9,363 bases of DNA from Bryobacterales bacterium (GCA_003139735.1 PLGA01000113.1:1-9363); one strand, 5' to 3'; positions 1 to 5,398 are shown, counted from the first letter of the stretch. The notes: generated from the sequence alone by a model not told the origin. Translations and numbers: made by a program.

Positions 1-40
1 CGGCAGCCACGCACACAAGAGCCTCAATAAACGGCTCCAT
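1..40 (-). CDS. Possible 5' end of a gene leaving the window at the left edge
   Basis: On the minus strand an ATG at 40-38 opens a frame that stays open to the window edge, reading MEPFIEALVCVAA. The frame is closed by a TGA 39 bases upstream, with no other usual start in between. The short peptide is hydrophobic after residue 4, as at the start of a membrane protein, but 13 residues cannot identify a family. There is no clear Shine-Dalgarno sequence just upstream. What favours a gene is the promoter-like pair at 221-249 and the structured leader between them. The same bases can also form a GAGCC/GGCTC hairpin, so this could instead be part of a longer RNA element. Confidence 0.25.
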   Translation of the reverse strand, partial: MEPFIEALVCVAA

Positions 41-213
41 CCGGTTGTCAGGATCGTGACGATGCGGCCAGCGCCCTTCTCAGGTGTTGCCCTTCCTATG
101 AAACTCTCGCCGCCCGCAGATTGCCATAAAGTAACCTGCCCGGCGGAGTTCCCTTGCTCGCGGCGAGCTTGCTCTGCCCCTTTCGGGTGGCACGCGTCAG
201 CCGCTTGATAGGC
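41..213 (-). promoter_or_regulatory. Putative structured 5' leader (unidentified; possible riboswitch-like RNA)
   Basis: Read on the minus strand from the predicted transcription start near 213, this stretch folds into successive hairpins. They are CCC-GAAA-GGG flanked by TGCC/GCA, then GCTCG-CCG-CGAGC, then a longer arm with AACTC/GAGTT and CGCC/GGCG enclosing GCAGGTT/AATCTGC around a ten-base loop. It ends just before the ATG at 40. I compared it from memory with cobalamin, TPP, SAM, c-di-GMP, c-di-AMP, Mn2+ (yybP-ykoY), Mg2+, ZTP, guanidine and FMN riboswitches and with 6S, tmRNA, SRP and RNase P RNAs, and none fits convincingly. The pairings are seen in the sequence; the regulatory role is inference. 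Confidence 0.3.
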
Positions 214-220
214 AACTCTT

Positions 221-249
221 ATACTACAGGGAACTTTTGCGGCTGGCAA
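221..249 (-). promoter_or_regulatory. Sigma-70-like promoter reading leftward
   Basis: On the minus strand a -35-like TTGCCA (249-244) is separated by exactly 17 bases from a -10-like TAGTAT (226-221). An overlapping TATAAG (223-218) is an alternative -10. Initiation would fall near 213, ahead of the structured leader and the possible ATG at 40. Confidence 0.4.
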
Positions 250-296
250 GCAATCTTCGCGGTTGCTCGCACCATCCCGGCACTCAAAAGTACCCT

Positions 297-330
297 AAAC
301 GCAAGAAGCGCCACTCCATAAGAGTGGCGC
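297..330 (-). terminator. Perfect 9-bp hairpin, possible leftward terminator
   Basis: GCGCCACTC (308-316) and GAGTGGCGC (322-330) pair perfectly around a five-base loop. Read on the minus strand the stem is followed by TTCTTGCGTTT, a modest T-rich tail; on the plus strand no T-tract follows. It lies between the end of fpg (650) and the leftward promoter at 221-249, where a terminator for a long fpg 3' UTR would sit. It could equally be a protein-binding palindrome. Confidence 0.35.
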
Positions 331-649
331 TCCGCTGTCTTGCACTGCCACTGGCCTCCCAAAAGAAACGTGGACGGCTGGCCTCTCGCCGTACCTGCTG
401 CATGGCTTCCTCGACCGGTCTCCCTTTTCAGGGCCGCTTCGTTGGCGGATGCTCTTGCCGGGTGCCTGCTCTTCTATGGGCTGGTCAGAATTCTTCCAGC
501 GCCTGTACATCACTGGCGTCTATCTTGTTGCAATCTTGATGCCACTCCTAATATCTCTTGATTTCAATGACTTCGATATAATGGAATGGAAAATACTCTG
601 AATTCTGGTAGTCTTTTTGGGGGCTTTCTCCCATTAACCATAGAACCGC
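331..649. other. Intergenic stretch without a convincing gene
   Basis: Between the hairpin and the end of fpg I see no gene with recognisable homology on either strand. Several short open frames overlap here, which is what chance gives when stops are sparse. The right-hand end (about 520-600) is clearly more AT-rich than the rest of the window and contains a perfect TATAAT at 577-582 on the plus strand, but with no matching -35 at a proper distance and no rightward gene after it. Confidence 0.5.
449..601 (+). CDS. Doubtful small open frame with one predicted membrane segment
   Basis: From ATG 449 to TGA 599-601 the plus strand encodes 50 residues. They include a hydrophobic stretch (YITGVYLVAILMPLLISL, about residues 20-37) and an acidic, aromatic tail (NDFDIMEWKIL). 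The frame is open back to a stop at 296-298, so it spans 100 codons without an obvious early start. There is no good ribosome-binding site before 449. The sequence looks protein-like to the eye, but AT-rich DNA readily yields such residues. It may be a remnant of a membrane protein, a real small protein, or chance. Confidence 0.15.
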   Translation: MLLPGACSSMGWSEFFQRLYITGVYLVAILMPLLISLDFNDFDIMEWKIL

Positions 650-1654
650 TCATCGCTGGCAATGCGGGCAATAGTGCGTACCCCGTCCTGCCACCACAAT
701 CCGCCGGATCGGCGTCTGACAGCGGCGGCAGGGAAGCTCGGTGCGCAGGTAGACGCAGTGCTCCAGTTGGAAGAAGCCGCGTGCCCCGTCGGCGTCCACA
801 TAATCAGAGACAGAAGAACCGCCCAGCCGGATGGCGTGCTCCAGTACTTGAACCATAGCCAGCCGCAGCTCTTCCAATTCCGCCCTGGTCAGTTGTCCGC
901 TCCTGCGCCGCGGCCGGATGCCGGCGCGAAACAGGCTCTCGTCGGCGTAGATGTTTCCCACCCCGGAGAGCAGCTTCTGGTTGAGCAGCGCCGCCTTGAT
1001 GAACAGCTTGCGCCCGCTGAAAAGCCGGGCAAACTCCGCCGCCGTCACCTCCAGGGGATCGGCGCCCGGAGCGCGAAAGCCGTCCTTGCGGCTCAACTCG
1101 CGATACTCCAGCCGCCCAAACCGGCGCGGGTCCACGAAGCGCAACTCCCGGCCGCTGGCCAGACTCAGCCGCGCGTGGGTGTGGGCAGCAACCGGAGCAT
1201 CCGGGGTGCTCACCAGCAATCTCCCCGTCATGCCAAGATGCACAATCCATTGGGCGCTTGGCTCACTCTCCAGTTCACCCAAACCAGCGACTGGGTGCCC
1301 CACCTCAGCGCCCGGGTGCTCCACCCGATTGTCATTCTGAGCGAGCGCAGCGAGTCGAAGAACCTGCGGTTGATCTTTGCGGCTTCGGGGTTCCCGGCGA
1401 GCGATTTTTGCTTGCTGGGGTAAACTAGGGTTGGACAGCTCAATCCCGTCCGCAGCCCCCAGTTCGCACACAATGTGCTTTCCCGTGCGATGGACGGCCA
1501 GAATCACCCGTCCTTCCAGCCCCCTGGCCTGACGAGCCGCGGGCGTCTTGAAAGGCTCCGGATGCCGGCCGAACCAGGCCTCGACAATGCGGTCTCCTCG
1601 CAAGCGTTCGTTCACTCCGCGGGCGATCGTCTCCACCTCGGGCAGCTCTGGCAT
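650..1654 (-). CDS. fpg: Formamidopyrimidine-DNA glycosylase (Fpg/MutM) with an in-frame insertion
   Basis: Bifunctional base-excision-repair enzyme that removes 8-oxoguanine and formamidopyrimidines and nicks the abasic site. The 334-residue product starts MPELPEVETI: after removal of Met, Pro2 is the Schiff-base nucleophile, and Glu3 and Glu6 are conserved. The RTGKH block carries the conserved lysine (Lys59), and VHLGMTGRL follows at 138-146. The helix-two-turn-helix region with GVGNIYADESLFRAGI is at 231-246. The C-terminal zinc finger is complete: C309-x2-C312-x16-C329-x2-C332. Typical Fpg proteins have about 270-290 residues; the excess is an insertion at about residues 72-134 with no counterpart in the family as I know it, whose DNA contains a dispersed repeat (1331-1370). 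The start is fixed by the obligatory MPELPE, although no clear Shine-Dalgarno precedes it. The gene lies 23 bp after the DUF4440 gene and is probably cotranscribed with it. Confidence 0.96.
   Translation of the reverse strand: MPELPEVETIARGVNERLRGDRIVEAWFGRHPEPFKTPAARQARGLEGRVILAVHRTGKHIVCELGAADGIELSNPSLPQQAKIARREPRSRKDQPQVLRLAALAQNDNRVEHPGAEVGHPVAGLGELESEPSAQWIVHLGMTGRLLVSTPDAPVAAHTHARLSLASGRELRFVDPRRFGRLEYRELSRKDGFRAPGADPLEVTAAEFARLFSGRKLFIKAALLNQKLLSGVGNIYADESLFRAGIRPRRRSGQLTRAELEELRLAMVQVLEHAIRLGGSSVSDYVDADGARGFFQLEHCVYLRTELPCRRCQTPIRRIVVAGRGTHYCPHCQR
1253..1441. repeat. Repeat-containing insertion inside fpg
   Basis: This approximate interval encodes the extra residues (about 72-134) that interrupt Fpg between the GKHIVCEL strand and the QWIVHLGMTGRLL strand. 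Its core at 1331-1370 begins GTCATTCTGAGCGAGCGCAG and continues with GAGTCGAAGAA. On the plus strand this reads VILSERSESKNL, and in another minus frame FFDSLRSLRMT. From memory, both peptides recur as spurious fragments in acidobacterial and metagenomic annotations, the mark of a dispersed non-coding repeat. Ends were placed from the protein family, not from target-site duplications, which I could not identify. The insertion keeps the fpg frame open. Confidence 0.65.
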
Positions 1655-1677
1655 CGATCAATTGTAAGGGAAGCTCT

Positions 1678-2325
1678 CTACCGGTGAGGAGATTGCTCTT
1701 CTGTCCGCGGCAATCTGCGCGCGCTAGGCTCGCCAATCTTGCTGGCCTCAAAGCTCACGATCTTCCACACGCCCTGCGCGTTGCGCACGTAAACATGCGT
1801 ATAGCGAAAGTCACCGAAGGCCTCACCCTCGGAGTTGACGCCCGTCACATGGGCAAACGATGTGACCAGAGCCGTGGAGCCGTAGAAGCGCACCTTGCTG
1901 TCGGAAAGATCGACAGCCGTGATATGCCGTTGCCCGCTGCGCATTCTGGCCAGCGTATCCTCTTTGGTTTGCAGCGTTCCGCGGGCGCTGATGCCGATAT
2001 ATTCGTCCGCCAGCAGGCTGTCCATGGCGGCTACGTCCCCCGCCAGCATGGCTTTCCGAAATATTTCTTCCAATTGGTCGATCTCGCGCCGACTCTCGTG
2101 CTTTTCTCCTCGGGGCATTCCGCCCTGTGGAGGCACGCCGCTGTGCTGAGGCGCGGAAAAAAGCGCCGGCGCGTATGCGCCCAGCGCCAGCAGAAACACC
2201 AGGGCATATAGCCGCTGGTGGCGGATGGGCGTGGAGGGTTGGAGCGCTGCTGCGAGCATACTCGAAACGGATACTATCCTTGAAGCACCGCGCCGGTCAA
2301 TCGATTTCAGCAGGATACGCATCAC
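1678..2325 (-). CDS. Exported DUF4440 / SnoaL-like (NTF2 fold) protein
   Basis: The product has up to 215 residues. Residues 39-57 (LYALVFLLALGAYAPALFS) form a hydrophobic segment followed by a Ser/Pro/Gly-rich stretch, consistent with a signal peptide or membrane anchor. Residues about 82-195 fit the DUF4440 NTF2-like fold: an opening helix (IDQLEEIFRKAMLAGDVAAMDSLLADEY), then DSKVRFYGSTALVTSF, and a closing YTHVYVRNAQGVWKIVSFEAS strand pair. Members form small cone-shaped domains, some binding small molecules; no catalytic role can be assigned here. The start is uncertain: GTG at 2325, the ATG one codon later, or Met23 (2259), which would give a more ordinary signal peptide; none has a strong ribosome-binding site. 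fpg follows after 23 bp, suggesting a shared transcript. Confidence 0.8.
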   Translation of the reverse strand: MMRILLKSIDRRGASRIVSVSSMLAAALQPSTPIRHQRLYALVFLLALGAYAPALFSAPQHSGVPPQGGMPRGEKHESRREIDQLEEIFRKAMLAGDVAAMDSLLADEYIGISARGTLQTKEDTLARMRSGQRHITAVDLSDSKVRFYGSTALVTSFAHVTGVNSEGEAFGDFRYTHVYVRNAQGVWKIVSFEASKIGEPSARRLPRTEEQSPHR

Positions 2326-2392
2326 AATTCAATGAATTCTCTGCAAATCAAGCCGCAAACTTCAGATTCCCCGCTGGGACTCGGCCGGAATC

Positions 2393-2680
2393 TCAAACCA
2401 GGGCCACCAGGTTCTCGGTACTCCGCTCCCGCATCTTCTGGAAGAGGCCGCCTACCGCATGGTTTTTGAAGTGCTCTGACGCCCGGTGCGCCTCCAGGGC
2501 CTTCGCATCCCGGTACTGCTCATAGATCAACACCGTGTCCGGGTCACCCTCCAAATAGTGCGGAATGTAACTGATGCAGCCCGGCTCCTGGCGCGAGGCC
2601 GCGGCCAGCAAGCGCAGGGATTCGGCCACTTCGGCCCGGTCTTCCGAGGCAAACTTCATCCGTACCGCAAAGCTGATCAT
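2393..2680 (-). CDS. Antibiotic biosynthesis monooxygenase (ABM) family protein
   Basis: A 95-residue single-domain protein starting MISFAVRMKFASEDRAEV. The pattern is that of ABM/YgiN-like ferredoxin-fold proteins: a first strand, a long helix (AEVAESLRLLAAASRQEPGC), a GCISYIPHYLEGDPDTVLIYEQYRD strand pair, and an alpha segment (KALEAHRASEHFKNH) with the family histidines. Relatives include quinol monooxygenases and small cofactorless oxygenases, usually dimers, often linked to quinone or oxidative-stress chemistry; the substrate here is unknown. I chose the ATG at 2680. A longer frame from 2824 adds 48 residues without homology and would overlap the opposite DUF433 gene. A minus-strand TACAAT (2692-2687) lies six bases before this ATG, so the mRNA may be leaderless. 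The gene is followed after 67 bp by the DUF4440 gene. Confidence 0.85.
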   Translation of the reverse strand: MISFAVRMKFASEDRAEVAESLRLLAAASRQEPGCISYIPHYLEGDPDTVLIYEQYRDAKALEAHRASEHFKNHAVGGLFQKMRERSTENLVALV

Positions 2681-2686
2681 AAGTAA

Positions 2687-2713
2687 ATTGTACCGTGAAG
2701 CTCTTGCCACGGT
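2687..2713. promoter_or_regulatory. Promoter -10 and inverted repeat in the divergent ABM/DUF433 region
   Basis: ACCGTG (2692-2697) and CACGGT (2708-2713) form a perfect inverted repeat with a 10-base spacer, the geometry of a dimeric repressor site. It abuts the minus-strand TACAAT (2692-2687) that could serve as the -10 of the ABM gene. CCGTGAAGC occurs at 2693-2701 and again at 2759-2767, closer to the DUF433 gene. These patterns are visible in the sequence; the regulatory role is a guess. Confidence 0.25.
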
Positions 2714-2808
2714 CCGAAAGATCGGCTCCGGTGGACTGTGAGGTTTTATTGTGGGATGCCGTGAAGCAAAACCGGGAATGGGGTTACGATAGAAGAAAGG
2801 AGGCGAAA

Positions 2809-3054
2809 ATGGCGACAGCAACACTCGATTGGTCCCAGTGCGACGCCGTGGAGAGCATCCCCGGCAAGGTCAGCGGCGCATGGGTGTTTCGCGGTACGCG
2901 GGTTCCCGTTTCGGCAATTTTCGAGAATTTGAAAACGTCGCCGATTGACGAGGTTTTGGAGAATTTTCACGTCACACGCGATCAGGTACGGACGGTGCTC
3001 GACTTCGCCGCCAAGAGCACTCGGGCACCGTTGGAACAGTTGCGGGCCGGATGA
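2809..3054 (+). CDS. DUF433 antitoxin-like DNA-binding protein
   Basis: An 81-residue protein matching the DUF433 family: a central GKVSGAWVFRGTRVPVSAIFENL (residues 19-41) with the characteristic FRGTR-VPV core, followed by SPIDEVLENFHVTRDQVRTVLDFAA, which corresponds to the family's helical, probably helix-turn-helix part. In many genomes DUF433 genes pair with DUF5615 PIN-like genes and are regarded as antitoxin plus autorepressor. Here the partner starts within the stop codon (ATGA, 4-base overlap), which supports translational coupling. The start at 2809 is chosen because AAAGGAGG (2797-2804) sits at good spacing upstream; a longer frame from 2695 adds residues with no family match. The neutralising role is inferred from family and context. 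Confidence 0.87.
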   Translation: MATATLDWSQCDAVESIPGKVSGAWVFRGTRVPVSAIFENLKTSPIDEVLENFHVTRDQVRTVLDFAAKSTRAPLEQLRAG

Positions 3055-3377
3055 AGATAATCCTCGATGAGAGCGTTCCGCAAAAACTCCGGCTGTTGAT
3101 CGAGGGTGGCCATACGGTCGTCACCGCGTGGTTTCAGGGTTGGTCAGGCCTCAAGAACGGGGCGCTGTTGACGGCGGCGGAAGAAGCGGGCTTCGATTTG
3201 TTCATTACGGCCGATCAGGAGCTTACCTACCAGCAAAACCTGACGGGTCGGAAAATGGCTGTGCTGGTGCTGAGTACGAATAACTGGGATTTCGTCAAAG
3301 CTGGTATCGCTGAGATCATGGCCGCGATCAGCGGGGTGACGCCGGGCAGTTATACCGAGGTAGAAATCCCTGAGTAG
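3051..3377 (+). CDS. DUF5615 PIN-like toxin candidate
   Basis: A 108-residue protein of the DUF5615 (PIN-like) family. It opens MKIILDESVP with the acidic pair Asp6-Glu7, continues with the hydrophobic GHTVVTAW strand, and has FDLFITADQELTYQQNL (48-64), in which Asp55 matches the second conserved acidic position and YQQNL is a family hallmark. It ends with VLVLSTNNWD and a short helix. PIN-like enzymes are Mg2+-dependent RNases, so a toxic RNase role is likely, but nuclease activity is inferred. The length is normal and the acidic positions are intact. The start overlaps the DUF433 stop (ATGA at 3051-3054), so the pair forms one cassette. Confidence 0.87.
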   Translation: MKIILDESVPQKLRLLIEGGHTVVTAWFQGWSGLKNGALLTAAEEAGFDLFITADQELTYQQNLTGRKMAVLVLSTNNWDFVKAGIAEIMAAISGVTPGSYTEVEIPE

Positions 3378-3483
3378 CCCCCCCCGTGTTTCTCTGCGGC
3401 GCGAGGAAGCGGCCCAAAGAGTTTGAGACGAAAATGCGTCCGTCCCCTTTTCCCTTAACGCTTACGTTACAATCTAAGGAGTA

Positions 3484-4029
3484 ATGCGGCTACGGTCAGC
3501 GGGACTCGCGTTCACTATCCTCCTATGTCACGGTGGTAGCCTGTGCGGACAAGAGTCTGTCTACACATGCGACAAGATCTCTCTGGCACGCCCCGGTGTC
3601 GGCGTCGCTTACAAGGGCACAATCCGGAATTCCGATTACGGATTCTCGGCCACAGTCCCCCATGGATTGGTGGGCTGGGGAGGCGTTTACGAAAGCGCGC
3701 CGTTTCACGGCTTCATGATCTACCTGAACCATGAAGCAACCAGCTGCATATCGTTCTACATTGCTATCCGCGTTGATCTCGAAGGGGACGTAGCGGGAAA
3801 GACGCCCCTGGATTCCAAGCCGGCGCAGATCGGAAATCGGGCTGGCTTGCAAACCTCAGCCATTGGACCCGTGGGTGGGACAAGGTTCGAGAACCTAGCC
3901 GTCTTTTGCGAATATCCTCTTGAGGGCGAGAAGGTGGACGTCGGAGTCACGCTCATTACTCCGATATCTGAGGAGAAAAGCGCCAAGGCCGCCTTGACGC
4001 AGTTCCTAGCGTCCTTTCACTTCAGATGA
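3484..4029 (+). CDS. Secreted protein of unknown function
   Basis: I do not recognise the family. The 181-residue product begins with a short Arg-containing n-region and a hydrophobic core (AGLAFTILLCHGGSLCGQ, about residues 6-23), read as a signal peptide with likely cleavage near the SLCGQ end. The mature part has cysteines at VYTCDK, ATSCISFY and AVFCEYP, which could form disulfides outside the cytoplasm, and a strand-rich composition. The closing EEKSAKAALTQFLASFHF resembles the final helix of small secreted acidobacterial proteins. AAGGAG at 3476-3481 lies only two bases before the ATG, an unusually tight spacing, but the signal peptide supports this start. Its codons look less GC-biased than those of the neighbours, by eye. 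It stands between two toxin-antitoxin cassettes with no evident link to them. Confidence 0.7.
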   Translation: MRLRSAGLAFTILLCHGGSLCGQESVYTCDKISLARPGVGVAYKGTIRNSDYGFSATVPHGLVGWGGVYESAPFHGFMIYLNHEATSCISFYIAIRVDLEGDVAGKTPLDSKPAQIGNRAGLQTSAIGPVGGTRFENLAVFCEYPLEGEKVDVGVTLITPISEEKSAKAALTQFLASFHFR

Positions 4030-4046
4030 ACAACCAGGTGGCCCTC

Positions 4047-4074
4047 ATCGGACATCGCTTCTTTCATGTCCGGT
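4047..4074 (+). terminator. Hairpin after the secreted-protein gene
   Basis: CGGACAT (4049-4055) and ATGTCCG (4066-4072) pair perfectly around a ten-base loop. The stem extends to nine pairs with a T-G and an A-T pair outside. It starts 17 bases past the stop codon, where a terminator would be expected, but no T-tract follows, so it may only protect the 3' end. Downstream (4075-4294) I see no gene. Confidence 0.3.
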
Positions 4075-4272
4075 AGTCCGCCTGACTGGTTGAAATTAGA
4101 CGTCTCAGCCTCCAAAGACCCAGCCGATCATGCTTGCAGCGCAATCCGTCTCGACGCCCCGCCACCGGCGCGGAGCAGCGGCGATTCAGGGCTGAAGACG
4201 GCGTTGTGGGCGAAAGACGGGCTTATCGTAGAAAACCACCGTCGGTGGATCTAAGGAAATCGAATCTCCGTC

Positions 4273-4313
4273 CCTAGCAAGCTTCCCTCCATCGTCCTAG
4301 CATTTTGCTAGGA
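4273..4313 (+). promoter_or_regulatory. Probable HigA operator overlapping the higB ribosome-binding site
   Basis: TCCTAGCATTTTGCTAGGA (4295-4313) is a perfect 8-bp inverted repeat with a three-base centre. A further half-site, CCTAGCA, occurs at 4273-4279. The right arm contains AGGA (4310-4313), seven bases before the candidate higB start at 4321. Type II antitoxins of the HigA family bind such palindromes at their own promoter; assigning this one to the HigA encoded downstream is inference. As RNA, the palindrome would also bury the ribosome-binding bases in a stem. Confidence 0.55.
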
Positions 4314-4320
4314 TTGAATT

Positions 4321-4614
4321 CTGAACGTTATCAGCAAACGCGGCCTCTTCGAGAGGGCGGGGAAATTCGCCGATGCCAGGTCCGCGTTGCAGGTTTGGTT
4401 CGATACGGCGGTTGAGGCCGAGTGGAGAAGCCTGAACGACGTTCGCAGGTCGTTTCCGGCGACGGACATGATCGGCGATCTGGCGATATTCAAGATCCGC
4501 GGCAACAAGTATCGCCTCATCGTTCGCATGGTTTTCCGGTACAAGAGGGTTTACGTCAAAGAGTTCCTCACGCATGCGGAGTACGACAAGGGAGGGTGGA
4601 AGAAATGGCTCTAG
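4321..4614 (+). CDS. higB: HigB-family toxin (mRNA interferase), non-ATG start
   Basis: RelE-superfamily ribosome-dependent mRNA interferase of the HigB_toxin family. Recognisable blocks are NVISKRGLFERAGKF at the start, then ALQVWFDTAVEAEWRSLNDV, DLAIFKIRGNKYRLIVRM (53-70) and [15 protein letters not shown] near the end; the GNKYRL and HAEYDK motifs are family hallmarks. Homologues normally begin Met-Asn-Val-Ile, but the frame here has only ATT (4318) or CTG (4321) before AAC-GTT-ATC, and a TGA lies just upstream at 4315-4317. I place the start at CTG 4321 (97 residues), seven bases after AGGA; the next accepted start would be TTG at 4387, which removes 22 conserved-looking residues. The gene precedes and overlaps its antitoxin by ten bases, the usual toxin-first order of higBA. 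Confidence 0.88.
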   Translation: MNVISKRGLFERAGKFADARSALQVWFDTAVEAEWRSLNDVRRSFPATDMIGDLAIFKIRGNKYRLIVRMVFRYKRVYVKEFLTHAEYDKGGWKKWL

Positions 4615-5009
4615 CGGCGATCAATGAAGCGGCCTACGGCAAGCTCCTCGCGCGAGCGCTGCCGCGCGTCATTAAGACCGAGGCGGAGAACGAACGTATG
4701 ATCGCGGAACTCGAAAGGCTCGACACGCGGGGCCATGCGCTCACGCCCGAGGAAGAGAATCTCGCCGAGCTCATGACGCTGTTGGTGCGCCAGTTCGAAG
4801 AATCGAAATATCCGCTCGGCCAGGCCGGGCCCCTCGAAGCGCTTCGCGTGCTCATGGAGAGCCGCGACCTTCGCCAGCGCGATCTGGTTTCCGTATTCGG
4901 ATCGAGTAGCGTCGTTTCCGACGCGCTCAATGGAAAGCGATCGATCAGCAAGGCGCACGCCCGAAAACTCGCCGAGTATTTCCACGTCCCGGCGAGCTTA
5001 TTTATCTGA
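4605..5009 (+). CDS. higA: HigA-family antitoxin, helix-turn-helix regulator
   Basis: A 134-residue antitoxin of the HigA (COG5499-like) type. The N-terminal half is helical and acidic ([18 protein letters not shown], then [20 protein letters not shown]), followed by the family pattern SKYPLG...[15 protein letters not shown] and the helix-turn-helix at about 89-127 ([38 protein letters not shown]). It ends VPASLFI, as relatives do. It should bind HigB and repress the operon through the palindrome at 4295-4313. The ATG at 4605 is chosen because GGAGGG (4591-4596) precedes it at good spacing and because it overlaps the higB stop; a longer frame from 4422 is only the shadow of higB. Confidence 0.9.
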   Translation: MALAAINEAAYGKLLARALPRVIKTEAENERMIAELERLDTRGHALTPEEENLAELMTLLVRQFEESKYPLGQAGPLEALRVLMESRDLRQRDLVSVFGSSSVVSDALNGKRSISKAHARKLAEYFHVPASLFI

Positions 5010-5123
5010 ACCGAGGCGTCGCGCGCATAAGCAGGCCACGCAACCGAAGAAAGCCGGCGATCGGGCCAGGCAGTACAGCATTCGGATCAACGACCAATGG
5101 CGCCACTGGCAATCAAGCCTGTG

Positions 5124-5140
5124 ATATACTGCGGTATATA
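5124..5140 (+). promoter_or_regulatory. vapBC promoter/operator
   Basis: ATATAC-TGCG-GTATAT (5124-5139) is a perfect 6-bp inverted repeat, 19 bases before the vapB start, and contains a -10-like TATACT (5125-5130). No good -35 is seen at 17 bases. A VapB-VapC complex binding here would cover the -10, which fits autorepression. The palindrome is seen; its role is inferred from the family. Confidence 0.5.
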
Positions 5141-5158
5141 CCAAGAGTGGAGGCGCCC

Positions 5159-5398
5159 ATGCCGCGCACCGCAAAGCTGTTTCGCAATGGCCGCAGCCAA
5201 GCGGTCCGATTGCCGTCCGAGTTCCGCTTCGAAGGAAGCGAGGTGTTCGTCCGGCGGGACCAAACCACCGGCGATGTCATCCTATCGCGGCGTCCGGAGT
5301 CCTGGGAAAGCTTCTTCGAGCTGGCCAAGGGCGTGCCCGAGGAGTTTATGTCCCAACGCGCCGACCAGCCGCCGCAGAAGCGCAAGCTATTCCGGTGA
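5159..5398 (+). CDS. vapB: VapB antitoxin (AbrB/MazE-type)
   Basis: A 79-residue antitoxin. Residues 4-19 ([16 protein letters not shown]) are the signature of the swapped-hairpin AbrB-like DNA-binding domain of VapB/MazE proteins. [23 protein letters not shown] completes the domain, and the C-terminal part ([17 protein letters not shown]) is the region that usually threads into the VapC groove. The start at 5159 follows GGAGG (5149-5153) at five bases; an upstream in-frame GTG at 5147 would overlap that site and is rejected. It should neutralise VapC and, with it, repress the cassette at the 5124-5139 palindrome. The stop overlaps the vapC start (GTGA). Confidence 0.93.
   Translation: MPRTAKLFRNGRSQAVRLPSEFRFEGSEVFVRRDQTTGDVILSRRPESWESFFELAKGVPEEFMSQRADQPPQKRKLFR

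Noticed and set aside
295..561. Overlapping short open frames on both strands
   Set aside because: No recognisable domain, no start signals, and several frames compete over the same bases; only the 449-601 frame was kept, as doubtful.
577..582. Perfect TATAAT as a rightward promoter
   Set aside because: The nearest TTGATT (558-563) is only 13 bases away and no rightward gene follows.
662..1423. Long plus-strand open frame (253 codons) opposite fpg
   Set aside because: It is the antisense shadow of the GC-rich fpg gene, whose conserved catalytic and zinc-binding residues show which strand is coding.
2681..2824. N-terminal extension of the ABM protein
   Set aside because: The added residues match nothing in the family and would overlap the DUF433 ribosome-binding site and start on the other strand.
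4066..4254. Plus-strand open frame of 62 codons before higB
   Set aside because: Composition is unlike a protein, the start lies in the arm of a hairpin, and there is no ribosome-binding site.
4422..4604. Longer N-terminus for HigA
   Set aside because: It reads the higB coding sequence in another frame; the ATG at 4605 has a proper ribosome-binding site and gives the normal family length.
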